A stretch of DNA of 64,000 nt from Siderastrea radians (GCA_964017195.1 OZ024895.1:30350875-30414874), one strand, 5' to 3'; shown: positions 46,056-58,146, numbered from the stretch's first letter. The notes: a model not told the origin generated them from the letters alone. Numbers and translations are program-made.

Positions 46056-46746
46056 TTAAGAGCAGTTGGGTGGACGTATTAAATCCACACAACTTTCTGA
46101 TGTGTGGGCGTAGGATGCAATACTTGCACTGCCTAAGAAACAACTTTACTTATACAGTGAGATGATTTAGGTTTTAGATAATTATGTTCCGTTAGGTGAG
46201 AATTTTTTTTATTAACAAAACTAAAAGATATAATCCTCGCTTAACCAAATAGAGCATTGACTGTGCATGAAAATTTATGTGAATGCGTGCCGTTGTCATG
46301 AGCATCATAACCTTAAATTTACCTTAGACTCTACTAAAGCCAAACTGAGGAGAATCTTTTTAAATAGGTCATTTCTATAGGTTTCTGTGATCAGCAACTC
46401 CTTGTAATTAAACTTCAGCTTCAACGCAATTCTAGGAATATTAACTAGAGCAGACTCCGCAAGCAACTAGAAGGAAAGTTAACATATACCTGCTTTTTTA
46501 GCATGCACATTCAACTGTCCTTATAATCAACATTTGAAATCTATATTTTGGTAGTGCTGTAATAGACGTTATTCTTTTCTGGTTTTGCGTCTGAAAAATA
46601 TATTTACTAAACGCCAATCGCGATTAGTGCATTACAAACAAGCAACTGAAGAGGACCACAAGGAGTAGAAAGCACCTACCATCAGCTCCTGTCATGAAAA
46701 CGAGGATCGTGATTACAGGGAAGAAATAAAAAACCTTGGAAGTCAT
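46056..46746 (-). CDS. Unit C: small secreted peptide, two exons
   Basis: Exon 1 (46680-46746) encodes MTSKVFYFFPVITILVF and MTGAD, a short signal peptide, and ends GATG|GTAGGT. The intron is 547 nt. Exon 2 (46056-46132) follows a CTTAG acceptor; splicing gives glycine across the junction, then SASIASYAHTSESC, VDLIRPPNCS and a stop: 47 residues in all. The mature part has two cysteines. The ATG has A at -3. Compared with unit B this exon carries a one-base loss followed nine codons later by a one-base gain, so SIASYA replaces NYCVLAY and the end is back in frame. A downstream CCATAAA is only a weak polyadenylation signal. Function unknown; both exons and their splice sites are intact. Confidence 0.7.
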
Positions 46747-47959
46747 GATTTCACCTTGCCAACGCCGCAGTCCACGACAAATGGTCAACAAACATTAAAA
46801 CGCCAGAAATTTGAAACGTTTTGTTGCCTGCTTTAAGCTCGCTGAGAGGCGCTGAAACAAGCGTTAAAACAATTGCACTGTCATGCAGACCTTCATATCA
46901 CTAGCAGTGGGCAAGTAAATGAGCGATTATTTACCATAAAAACTTGCATTAGAGAAAAAACAACTAAAATAAAATTCAAGAGTATTATGTCACTTCTACG
47001 CGAATTTCATGTAATTTCAGTAAAGGCAACTTTAAAATAATCATGTAATCACCTCCTTAAACAATCAATCGTATGCTTTGCATGCCATACAAGTAACTTA
47101 CTCATTTTAGGCGTACAGTGCAATTTGAAGCAATAAAACACAACAACAATTTATTTCATGCGCTCTTTTTTGCCGACTTTTGGGTTCTTTATTTGTATTA
47201 CAATTAGCAGTATTATTACAGTTTTGTACGGGATACTTATTGCCGTTAACCAAACGTGAAACAGAACGCAAGAAAACAAAAGAAAACAAAAGTAACAGTC
47301 CCTTGTGCGATTTCCGCTGTGTTGTACAAAAAGCAGAATCCAAGATATTATTTGGCACAGAACCTATTCAAAATGCCTTTAAACGCATCTGTTCAAACAA
47401 CTCTAGGATTTTCAGGATTTTTCTCTCATAAAGTAACGCAAAAATCAAGCTAATGGTGGCTAACATAACAAAATGACTTTGCATCATTCTGTAAAAGTTC
47501 GTTTGGTCGTGAACAGGTTCCCGTCTTATTTGCTGTATGACTGTTATAGTTAATAAGAACGCTCCCACTGTGTTGCTATTGCTTCATTTTGCCTTCTAAA
47601 TAATTTTTCGGAAAAAAAAGACACTTTGAAAAAGCTGTATTTCTGCTCTGTCATCTTCAATTCAACTATGCTTGGCAGAAATTCATGAATAAGGCATTCG
47701 GTTACCGAAATTAATAAAATAAAAAACTGCAATTTGAGACAATCACTATTTTCCTGATCACATTACGTTCTTGTAGCACTTGTTTCTTTGACTATTAACT
47801 TTGGGATGACTACAAATAAATAAGGCACATATACATTAAAAAAAAAACACAACCGCCAGCATCTTTTTTTTTTCAAGAAACTGCCGGCATGTTTTACTAT
47901 TCTGTAGATAAGAAAGTTAGTTGCATACGTATTAGCGGTTGCCATCTATTCGCACTCAC

Positions 47960-48075
47960 ACTTGCTATCTGTTTACACCGTTTTCTCAACATTAAAGTGC
48001 TTTGTTTGTATTTTTTCATTTTAACATCACACGTGTTTCCTAAGAGCAATCGACAATGCGCATTTTTGTTGTCTT
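47960..48075 (-). other. Candidate cysteine-bearing exon in the unit D spacer
   Basis: Minus-strand frame ending at a GTGAGT donor. From a CTGAAG acceptor it reads EDNKNAHCRLLLGNTC, then a basic stretch and RCKQIAS. The phase fits the phase-1 end of exon 1, so an alternative transcript could carry it. Reading further upstream the frame stays open into TIFLLLLSIF, a second leader-like run without an ATG. The copy near 54480-54580 carries indels. Homologous DNA is diverged at about 31.9 kb and partly deleted at 45.4 kb. Confidence 0.4.
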
Positions 48076-48411
48076 CTTCAGAAAACGACGCAGAGTGAAA
48101 AATAGAAAGCAAAAGCAGAAAGATTGTGACGTCGCGAAACTGTTCAAAATATGACTAAAGCCGAGTATATATTTAAACTGCCAATAAGTACTCTACAATA
48201 TTTGAGTGACAAAAGTAGAAAGCAAAAAAATGTTTCAGTTTCGGTTGCACAAGAACGAATTTTCAGAGGCACGCATCTGAAAAAAACCCTGAAGTAAAGG
48301 CAATATCCTTGCACAGTTTTATCTGGATTGTGACCATGTAAAGGAAGTGTAACCCTACATAAAGCCGACTGCAAATTGAAATATAAGTCTACCGCATTTT
48401 TTCGGTTTTAC

Positions 48412-48446
48412 CAGCCGTGTACGCTTAAACCACTCATTAATTGCTA
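48412..48446 (-). other. Splice-flanked 35-nt block (unit D)
   Basis: Minus-strand TTTCAG before and GTAAAA after. Same 35-nt form as in unit C. Confidence 0.4.
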
Positions 48447-48754
48447 CTGAAAGTTTTTTGCCAATTTTGAAACAGGAAAATTTTTTCAAGCATATTTCTT
48501 TTTCAATTGTGTTTCTGTTTTAGTTGATGGTAGGTTGAAACTCTTGTTCGTTTAATGTTGAATTTACAGTATTGTTATTACCAAGTCCCTGGTATTGCGT
48601 TAGTAGGAGTAAAACGAATTGAATAACGTCAACCTTTTTATAACAGCTTTCTTTGCGTTTAATTAGACAGATCTAGAAGACACTTCTTTTAAGGAGAAAA
48701 AATTAACTCTAGATTAGTTTCAAAAATATTTACAAAGGCACAAGGCATAGAGAT

Positions 48755-48760
48755 TTTATT
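48755..48760 (-). terminator. Polyadenylation signal of unit D
   Basis: AATAAA on the minus strand, about 135 bp beyond the exon 2 stop. Confidence 0.6.
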
Positions 48761-48894
48761 TAAGGGCAACTTTTCATTTTAGTTGCTAAACAAAAATGGA
48801 CGTTTTAATAGCATGATAATCGGTGTGCCCAGAAGGTCTGAATTCTCACATCGTACTAGACGTTTTATGAGGTGGAAAGTCCACACAGGTAGTT

Positions 48895-49412
48895 TTAAGA
48901 GTAGCTGGGTGGACGCATTAAATCCAAACAACTTTCTGATGTGTGGGCGTAGGATGCAATACTTGCACTGCCTAAGAAACAACTTTATCAAAAAAGTAAG
49001 AGGATTTAGGTTTTAGATAAACATGTTCCGTTAAGTGTTTAGCTTTTTCTTCTCATCTAGGAAATATAACATGTAATCCTCGCTTAACCAGATAGAGCAT
49101 TGATTGAGACTGTAAAATTTATGTGAATGCGTGCCATTATCATAAACATTATCACCTTAAATTTACCTCAGGCTCTCTGAAAGTCAAAATAGGGAGAACC
49201 TTTTCAAATAGTACTTTTCTGTAGGTTTCTGTGATCAACAACACGCCTTGAATCATCGGTAATCAATCACGTTTAGTGCATCACAAACAAGCAACTAAAG
49301 AGGTGTATTGACATACAACGACCACAAGGAATAAAAAGCACATACCATCAGCTCCTGTCTTGAAAACGAGGATCGTGGTTACAGCGAAGAAATAAAAAAC
49401 CTTGGAAGTCAT
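48895..49412 (-). CDS. Unit D: small secreted peptide, two exons
   Basis: Exon 1 (49346-49412) encodes MTSKVFYFFAVTTILVF and KTGAD, ending GATG|GTATGT. This different but valid donor supports placing the splice here. The intron is 374 nt. Exon 2 (48895-48971) reads SASIASYAHTSESC, LDLMRPPSYS and a stop: 47 residues total. It shares the compensating indels of unit C, and the last cysteine is tyrosine, so only one cysteine is left. Its downstream spacer carries the best copy of the extra cysteine block (47960-48075). AATAAA follows at 48755-48760. The complete frame and splice sites suggest it could be expressed. Confidence 0.7.
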
Positions 49413-50622
49413 GATTTCACCTTGCTAACGCCGCAGTCCACCACAAATGGTCAACAAACATTCATGCGCCAACGCCAACGAATTGTTGTCCGCTTAGCTC
49501 GACGTAGGGTGCAGAAACAAACAATGAAACAATTGCACTGTCATGCAGACCTTCATATCAGTAGCGGTTATAAAAAAAAATGAGTGATTATTTACCACGA
49601 AAACTTGAAATGGAAAGGAAAACAAATAGAATTCAAGAGTAATATGTCACTTCCTATGCGAATTTCATTTAATTTCAGTACGTTAAGACAGGTTAATCAT
49701 GTAAACTATCATGTTCTCAACATTTCGGCACTTTATTTTTATTATGATTAGTAGTATTTTCATTACAGTTTTGAACAGGATACTTATTGTCGGTTACCAA
49801 GCGTGAAACAGAATACAACAAAACAAAACAGACAAGAAAATAAGAGAAAACAAAAGAAACGGTCCCTTGTGCGATTTCCGCTTTGTTGTACAAAAAGCAG
49901 AATCCAAGATATTACTTCATACAGAACCTACACAAAATGCCCTTAGACACATCTGTTCAAACAACAGTAGGATTTCCAGCATTTGTCTCTCATAAAATAA
50001 CGCAAAAATCTAGCTAATGGCGGCTAACATAATAAAATGGCCTTGCATCATTCTGCAAAAGTTGGTTTCGCCGTGAACAGGTGCCAGTCTAATTTGCTGT
50101 ATGTCTGTCATAGTTACTAAAAACGCTCCTATTGTGCTGCTATTGGTTCATGTTTCTAAACAATTCTTCAGGAAAAAGACCATTTGGAGAAGCTCTATTT
50201 CAGCATTGTCATCTTCAATTCAACTATGCTTGGCAGAATAACTTTATCTTATGACATATAATGGATTTACATCATTCTTTGGTTCGTTTTCTCGGGAACA
50301 GGTTCCAGTGTAATTTGCTGATGACTGTCGTGGTTATTAAAAACGCTCCTACTGCGTTGCTATTAATTCATTTTGTTTTCTAAACAATATTTCAATTAAA
50401 TTTATTGCTGCATTCATCACCTTATTAAAATGATTGCGACTAATGATTAATCCTTTGACCCGCAATCTTACAAACACGTACGATTTTGACTTGGCCTAGC
50501 CAGCCATTTTGAATGGTTAATGACGTGCTCGATTGCTCAAGACGCGAGTCAAGGAAGTGTAACCCTACATATAACCGGCTTCAAATTGCCAAATTCTACT
50601 ACATTTTTTTTTTCGGTTTTAC

Positions 50623-50653
50623 CAGGCGTGTACGCTTGAACGACTCATTGCCA
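50623..50653 (-). other. Splice-flanked 31-nt block (unit E)
   Basis: Minus-strand TTCAG before and GTAAAA after; one of six copies. Confidence 0.4.
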
Positions 50654-50969
50654 CTGAACGTTTTTTGCCTATTTTGAAACAGGAAAATTTTTTTCAAGCA
50701 CGTTTCTCTCTTAATTTTGTTTCTGTTTCAGTTGATGGTAGGTTGAAACTCTTCTTCTTTTAGTATTGAATTTACAGTATTGCAATTACCAAGTCCCTGG
50801 TACTGCGTTAGCAGGAGTAAAACGAATTGAATAACGTCACTTTTTTGTAGGAGGTTTTTCTTTTTTGCTTTTAATTAGACAGATCTAGAAGACGCTTTTT
50901 TAAGGAGAAATAACCCAATAAACTCTGGATTAGTTTAAAAATTATTACAAAGACACAACGCATGGAAGT

Positions 50970-50975
50970 TTTATT
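50970..50975 (-). terminator. Polyadenylation signal of unit E
   Basis: AATAAA on the minus strand, about 135 bp beyond the exon 2 stop. Confidence 0.55.
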
Positions 50976-51107
50976 TAACGATAAACTTTCATTTTAGTTG
51001 CTAAACTATAATGGGAGTTTTAACAGCATGAAAATTGCTGAGCCGAGAAGGTCTGAATTCTTACATCGTACTACGTTTTATGAGTTGGAAACTTCATGCA
51101 GGTAGTT

Positions 51108-51671
51108 TTAAGAGCAGTTGGGTGGACGCATTAAAACCAAACAACTTTCTGATGTGTAGGCTAGGACGTAATACTTAGCACTACCTCAGAAACAACTTTA
51201 TTAATAAAGTAAGATGATTTAGGTTTTAGATAATTATGTTCCATTAAGTGTTAAGCTTTTTTTTTATTTAGGAAATATAACATGTAATCCTCGCTTAGCC
51301 AAATAGAGCATTGATTGTGCATGAAAATTTATGTGAATGCGTGCCGTTGTTAACTAGAGCAGACTCCGCAAGCAACCAGAAGGAAAGCTAATACACTACT
51401 TTTTATGATTTTTTAACGTGCACATTCAATTGTCTTATAGTCAACATTTGAAATATTTTCATTACGTTTTTCTGTGATGGAGTCTTCAAAATATATTTCC
51501 ATATTTACTTTAAATCATAGGTAATCAATCATGATTAGTGCATCACAAACAAGAGAAAGAGGTGTATTGGCATGCGAGGACTACAAGGAGAAGAAATAAC
51601 CTGCTATAAGCTCCTGTCTTGAAAACGAGGAACGTGGTTACAACAAAAAAATGAAAGACCTTAGAAGTCAT
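51108..51671 (-). CDS. Unit E: small secreted peptide, non-canonical donor
   Basis: Exon 1 (51605-51671) encodes MTSKVFHFFVVTTFLVF and KTGAY. The donor has become GCAGGT; GC-AG introns are tolerated, so splicing may continue weakly. Exon 2 (51108-51184), after TTTCTGAG, reads SAKYYVLAY, TSESCLVLMRPPNCS and a stop, in the same frame as unit B. Two of the four cysteines of unit B are replaced (C to Y and C to R). The precursor would be 47 residues with a serine at the junction. AATAAA lies downstream. Confidence 0.6.
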
Positions 51672-53396
51672 GATTTCACCTTGCTAACGCCGCAGTCCAC
51701 AACAAGTGGTCAACAAAAATTCACACGCTAGAAATTTGAAGCGTTTTGTTCCCTGCTTAGCTCACTGCACGGCGCAGAAACAAGCACTAAAACAATTGCT
51801 CTGTCATGCAGACTTCCATGTCAGTAGCGGTGGGCAAATAAATGAGGGATTACTTACCACGAAAACTTGCAGTAAGAAGAAAAAACTAAAATAAAATTCG
51901 GGATAAAATGTGATTTCTATGCGAATTTTAATTAATTTCAATAAAAACAACCTAATCATGTAATAACTAAATCATATTATCGAACATATGCCATACAAGT
52001 AAACTGCAGTTCTTTTTAGGCCTGCAGTGCAATTTGAAGCAATAAAACACAACAACAATTTATTTCATGCGCCTTTTTTTCAACTTTCCGGTACTTTATT
52101 TGTGTTATAGATTGTTGTCGTTAACCAGGCGTGAAACAATACACAACAAAACAAGACAGACAAGAAAACAAGAAACACAAAAGTAACAGTCCCTTGTGCG
52201 ATTTCTGCTGTGCTATACAAAAAGCAGAATCCAACGGATATTGTTTAATACAGAACCTACAGAAAAAGCCTTTAAACACGTCTGATTAAGCAACATTAGG
52301 ATTTTCAGCAGTTTTCCTTATAGGGTAACGCAAAAATCTAGCTAATGGCGGCTACCATGATATAATGAATTTGCATCTTCTTTAGTTCGTTTGCTTGTGA
52401 ACAAGTTCCGGTCTAATTTGCTGCATGACTGTCATAGTTATTAAAAACGCTCCTTCTGTTTTGCTATTGATTCCTTTTGGTTTCTAGAAAATTCCCAGTT
52501 CAGGAAAAAGACCATTTAGAAAAGCTGTATTTGAGCATTGTCATCTTCAATTCAACTATGCTTTTCCAGATGAATTTACTTGTACTTCTACCAGAAATAA
52601 ACGAAGACACTGCTTACAGTCATGAGTGAATTTCATCTGACCTCTTCAAAAATATAGCAACAAAAACCAAAAGGAACCGTAACGCGTTTACCTTTTTTTG
52701 CCTTATTTTTTTTTTTCTTTTCTTTTCTTTTATTTTTTTGGCGTATCATCATTTTTCTAACAAGAACGGCTAATTTTAAGCCTGGGCTGAGTCAGGACTT
52801 TGAGTATGAAAAGTTCTTACGTAAGATGTTCTTATAAAGTAAGTAAGAAACTTTATTTACGTGTCTATACCATCTAGCCTGGCAAAAACCCACACTAATT
52901 TGGGGACAAAAACTAACTAGATACTGAAAATAAAATTAAAATAAATCGAATAGTACTATAAAAATCTAATACTAATCATAGCAAGTTATACGTTATTTTT
53001 TTTATCATCACAGGCATAGTAAAATAGCAGCAGTATAATATTTCAGACATAAACGCACACACAAAAAACTGCACTATATGTATTACTGTGTCCATAATTG
53101 TAATATTTGGGCTCAATAAGATCGTACAATTAAGTCAAGATGTTATTGTCATCTTTTGTTTTACTAACATTTGCATGAAGAGCTCCCGTGAAAGGCCGTA
53201 GTTTCTGCAATCACAGCCTTTGTACCATCTTGGCATGTTGTAAAATAAATGGGCAATCAAACCCTAACCTCCTAATTATTATTATAATTTTCTTTTTAAC
53301 ACAAAAAAGAGAAGTGTATTTTTGTTGTTTTTTTTAAGACCAGATTTTTTGATTTTGTGAAGACATGGTGAGAGGCAATTTATTTAAATTCTCTCA

Positions 53397-53537
53397 CTAG
53401 TTAGGAAGCTCTTTGATTGCCAATGTTTTGCCACAATTTTGTTGGTGCATTTTCTGCTGGCAGGGTGTCACAAATCGGCAGATTGTGTAACTGCGAAACC
53501 TGCAGAAGGTGTGGTACTCCGGGAGCTCAAGAACCCT
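53397..53537 (-). other. Candidate four-cysteine exon in the unit F spacer
   Basis: On the minus strand an open frame reads LPEYHTFCRFRSYTICRFV, TPCQQKMHQQNCGKTLAI and stops at 53397-53399. The cysteine spacing is C-x7-C-x5-C-x8-C followed by GKT. This loosely recalls the middle of ShK-type domains, but the last two cysteines of that fold are missing. The clear acceptor is uncertain (TTCTTGAG). The other copy (42342-42440) is decayed. A domain claim is not supported. Confidence 0.35.
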
Positions 53538-54109
53538 TCCTCAACCAATTTTATTGCTGTCTTTTACATCATCACCTTTCGAAATAATTGCGACTATAAA
53601 TGATTAATCCTATGACTTACAATCTTACAAATTTGTACGATTTTAATGAGGCAGCCACTTTGAATGGTTGATGACGTGCTCGATTACTTAAGAAGCGAAA
53701 CAAGTGTATGATGGAAAGGTTTACTGTTTAGCCATAATTGTCATAATAATCTCACACAAATGTTAAGTTAACTGTGACGCTGGCAGCAAAGTAGGGCAAC
53801 TTAAAAAAGGGCAACTTTAGTCTTTTTTACGAATCAACCCGTTTAAAGGAAAAGGAAGAGACTGCAGGTTTATTTTCCATTATTGCTTATAATAGATTAT
53901 TTTATTTCTCGCATACACGGAAAGCCGCGCACACTCGCGGTGGCTACAAAAGAATCATTCTTTATCAAGTGTAAAGTGCAGAAAAACATGTTTCATTGTC
54001 TTCGAAAAGAATGAAACGTTCACCAAATGAACGCTTGTTAGAAGTATAATTATCTCCAGACATTTACTTTAGAATACGTAGGATTTTACCACAAGAAACC
54101 CCAATGGGC

Positions 54110-54200
54110 ATTTTAACCGGCTGTTCTAGCCCGATCCATACCCAGGTTGACAAATGTTAGCGCGATCCCGTACACGTAAGAAAAACTGCAATTCTCTCTT
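54110..54200 (-). pseudogene. Candidate spacer exon, second copy
   Basis: After AATTGCAG the phase-0 frame reads FFLRVRDRANICQPGYGSG and then a stop. It is homologous to 45118-45192. The donor GG|GTAAGA seen there is GGCTAGA here. Confidence 0.35.
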
Positions 54201-55147
54201 TTTTTTCCTGATCACTTTCCATTTTTGTAGCACTAAAGTTTCTTTGACTATACTTTGGGATGACTGCAGATAAATGAGACAGATATGCATCAATTAAACA
54301 CAGCCGCCAGTAACATTTTTTTAAGAAACTGCTGGCATGTTTTACTATTCTGTAGATTCGAAAGTTAGTTGAATACATTTACTAACAGTTGCCATCTATT
54401 CTCACTCACACTTGCTATCTATTTCCACCGATTTCTCAACATTAAAGTGCTTTGTTTGTATTTGTTTTCGTTTTAACATCCCATGTGTTTCCAAAGATCA
54501 GCTGCCAATGCTCAATTTTTGTCGTGCTCTTCAGAAAACGACACAAAGTGGAAAATAGAGAAAGCAAAAGCAGAAAGATTGTGAAGTCGCGAAACTGTTC
54601 AAAATATGACTAAAGCCGAGAATATACAGCTATTTCAATTAACGTTGTCGGGCAATCTTCGCGACAAGACTGCAAGGTGACATGGGTAATTTATTAATAA
54701 ATTTACCACACTCGGGCTTTTGCTCACCCCTACAGAAAATAGATCACATAGACAAGTGTTTATGGTACTTTTACCCATCCTATGGCAGAGAGAGCGGTAA
54801 AATTACTGCCGAATCACACAAGATGTACAGCTACCCATACTAGCTTTCGGTCTCGTCGCGCAAGCTCGAGGCTTTAAAATCCGACAACGTTAATTGAAAT
54901 AGCTGTATTTAAACTACCAATAAGTATTATAGCAATATTTGAGTGACAAAAGTAGAAAGCAAAAGATATTTCAGTTTCACTTGCCCAAGAACGAATTTTC
55001 AGAGGCACGCATCTAAAAAAACCTTGAAGGTATCGCAACGTCCTTCCACAGTTTCATCTGGATTGCAATCACGTAAAGGAAGTGTAACCCTACATATAAC
55101 CGGCTTCAAATTGCCAAATTCTACTGCATTTTTTTTTTCGGTTTTAC

Positions 55148-55178
55148 CAGGCGTGTACGCTTAAACGACTCGTTGCTA
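55148..55178 (-). other. Splice-flanked 31-nt block (unit F)
   Basis: Minus-strand TTTCAG before and GTAAAA after. Confidence 0.4.
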
Positions 55179-55497
55179 CTGAAAGTTTTGTGCCTGTTTT
55201 GAAACAGGAAAATTTTTTTAAGCATGTTTCTCTCTTAATTGCATGTGTTTCTGTTTCAATTGATGGTAGGTTGAATCTCTTGTTGGTTTAATATTGAATT
55301 TACTGTATTGCAATTACCAAGTCCCTGGTACTGCTTTAGTAAGGGTAAAAGGAATTGAATAACGTCACATTTTTGTAGAGCTTGTTTTGTGTTTAATTAG
55401 ACAAATCTAGAGGACACTTTTTTAAGGAGAAAAAAATTAACTCTGGATTAGTTTAAAAATAATTTACAAGGCACAAGGCATAGAGATTTTATTTAAG

Positions 55498-55503
55498 GAG
55501 GAC
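55498..55503 (-). terminator. Polyadenylation signal of unit F
   Basis: AATAAA on the minus strand past the exon 2 frame. Confidence 0.55.
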
Positions 55504-55576
55504 TTCAAAATGGAACTTTTAATAGCATGAAAATTGGTGAGCCGAGAATGTCTGAATTCTCACATCATACTAGGTT

Positions 55577-56354
55577 TTATGAGGTGGAAAGTTCACAGGT
55601 AGTTTTTAAGAGCAGTTGGGTTGACGCATTAAATCCAAACAACTTTTTGATGTGTAGGCGTAGGATGCAATGCTTAGTCCTGCCTAAGAAACAACTTTAT
55701 TAATAAAGTAAGATGATTTAGGTTTTAGATAATTATGTTCCGTTAAGTGTTGATTTTTTATTTATTTAGGAAATATAACATGTAATCCTCGCTTAACCAA
55801 ATAGAGCATTGATTGTGCATGAAAATGTATGTGAATGCGTGCCGTTGTGATAAACATCATGACCTTAAAATTACCTTAGACTCTAGCAAAGCCATAAATG
55901 GGGAGAATCTTTTAAATAGTCCATTTCTATAGGTTTCTGTGATCAACAACACGGCGTAATTTTCCATTTCTTTAATCAAAAGGGCTATTCAATTGTTACG
56001 TAACTTCAGGTCCAACGCAGTTTTAGGAATATTAACTAGAGCAGACTCTGCAAGCAACTAGAAGGAAAGCTAATACATTACCTTTTATGATTTTTTAACG
56101 TGCACATTCAATTGTCTTTATAGTCAACATTTGAAATATTTTAATCACGTTTTTCTGTGATGGAGTCTTCAAAATATATTTCCGTATTTACTTTAAATCA
56201 TAGGTAGTCAATCATGATTAGTGCATCACAAACAAGCGAAAGAGGCGTATTGGCATGCGAGGACTACAAGGAGAAGAAAGAACCTACCATCAGCTCCTGT
56301 CTTAAAAACGAGGAACGTGGTTACAGCAAAAAAATGAAAGACCTTAGAAGTCAT
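55577..56354 (-). CDS. Unit F: signal-peptide gene with exon 2 in an alternate frame
   Basis: Exon 1 (56288-56354) is intact: MTSKVFHFFAVTTFLVF, KTGAD, donor GTAGGT. The intron is 604 nt. Exon 2 starts at 55683 after CTTAG. Relative to units B and E it has one extra base (CCTACGCC for CCTAGCC). The TSESC...stop frame is therefore lost, and the reading continues as KHCILRLHI, KKLFGFNASTQLLL, TTCELSTS to a stop at 55577-55579. The product would be 57 residues with two cysteines. Unit G shares this change, so it predates their split. It may be a viable new peptide or simple decay. Confidence 0.5.
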
Positions 56355-57535
56355 GATTTCACCTTGCTAACGCCGCAGTCCACAACAAGTGGTCAACAAA
56401 AATTCACACGCTAGAAATGTGAAGCGTTTTGCCCCCTGCTTAGCTCTCTGTACGGCGCAGAAACAAGCATTAAAACAATTGCACTGTCATGTAGACTTCC
56501 ATGTCAGTAGCGGTGGGCAAATAAATGAGAGATCATTTACCATGAAAACTTGCAATAAGAAAGAAAACCAAAATAAATAAAATTCGTGAATAAAATGTCA
56601 CTTCTACGAGAATTGTAATTAATTTCAATAAAAGCAAATTCATTATGTAATAACTTAATCATACAATAGAACATATGCCATACAAGTAGACTGCTCATTT
56701 TAGGCCTGCAGTGCAACTTAAAGCAATAAAACCCAACAACAATTTATTTCATGCACCTTTTTTTCAACTTTTCGATACTTTATTTGTGTTATTATTAGTA
56801 TTTTTTATTTCAGTTTTGAACAGGATACTTATTGTCGCGTTAACCTTTTTTATTCAACTTTGCGTTACTTTATTTGTGTTGTTATTAGTATTTTTATTTC
56901 AGGTTTAAACTGTCGTTAACCAAGCGTCAAACAGACCACAACACAACAAAACAGACAAGAAAACAGGAGAAAACAAAAGTAACAGTCCCTTGTGTGATTT
57001 CCGCCGTGTTGTACAAAAAGGAGAATCCAAGATGTTGTTTAATACAGAACCTACAGATGAAGCCTTTGAACACATCTTATTAGGCAACATTAGGGTCTTC
57101 AGCAGTTTTAATTCTCAAAGACATAAAGTATTACGCAAAAATCTAGCTAATGGCGGCTAGCATTATATAATGAATTTGCATCATTCTTTAATCTTTTACG
57201 CGTGAACAAGTTCCAGTTTAATTTGCTGTATGACTGTCAGTTATTAAAAACGCTCCAACAGTGTTGCCATTGATTCATTTTGTCTTCTAGAAAATTCGTC
57301 AGAAAAAAGACCATTTGAAAAAGCTGTATTTCAGCATTGTCATCTTCAATTCAACTATGTTTGGTAGAAATTCATAATCAGGGAGGAGTACAACGAATTG
57401 AATAACGTCACCTATTTAAATAACAGCTTTTCTTTGCGTTTAATTAGACAGATCTAGAACACACTTTTTTAAGGAAAAAAACAAAAAACTCTGAATTAGT
57501 TGAAAAATTATTTACAAAGGCACAAGGCATAGAGG

Positions 57536-57541
57536 TTTATT
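57536..57541 (-). terminator. Polyadenylation signal of unit G
   Basis: AATAAA on the minus strand, about 105 bp beyond the unit G stop. Confidence 0.55.
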
Positions 57542-57645
57542 TAAGGAAACTTTTCATTTTAGTTGCTAAACAAAAATGGAACTTTTAATATCATGAAAAT
57601 TGGCGGTGTGCCGAAAAGGTCTGAATTCTCACATCGTACTAGTTT

Positions 57646-58146
57646 TTATGAGATGGAAAGTTCATGCAGGTAGTTTAACAGCAGTTGGATGGACGTATTA
57701 AGTCCAAACAACTTTCTGATGTGTAGGCGTAGGATGCAATGCTTAGCAGTGCCTAACAAACATTTTTATTAATAGAGTAAACTGATTTGGGTTTAAGATA
57801 ATCATGTTCCGCTGAGTGTTAAGTTTTTTTTTTCTTTTTTGTTTTTTTTTTTTTTTTTTCATTTAGGAAATATAGCATGTAAACCTCCCTTAACCAGGTG
57901 GAGCATTGATTGTGCTTGAAAATTTATGTGAATGCGTGCCGTTGTCATAAACATCATCACCTAGGTGTATTTTCTGGTTTTGCGTCTTAAAAACATGTTT
58001 ACACGATTAGTGCATTACAAACAAGCAACTAAAGAGGTGTATTGACATACAACGACCACAAGGAGTAGAAAACACCTACCATCAGCTCCTGTCTTGAAAA
58101 CGAGGATCGTGATTACAGCGAAGAAATAAAAAACCTCGGAAGTCAT
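57646..58146 (-). CDS. Unit G: signal-peptide gene with exon 2 in the alternate frame
   Basis: Exon 1 (58080-58146) encodes MTSEVFYFFAVITILVF and KTGAD with donor GTAGGT. The lysine-to-glutamate change lowers n-region charge. The intron is 327 nt, the shortest of the set. Exon 2 starts at 57752 after GTTAG and reads AKHCILRLHI, RKLFGLNTSIQLLL to a stop at 57646-57648, as in unit F. Exon 1 is of the C/D type (YFF, TIL) while exon 2 is of the F type, so the unit is a mosaic. Only one cysteine remains in the mature part. Confidence 0.5.

Noticed and set aside
51706..51894. Plus-strand frames opposite exon 1 (also 56389-56580, 33479-33664)
   Set aside because: Antisense shadows of the conserved promoter and leader exon; the splice signals lie on the minus strand.
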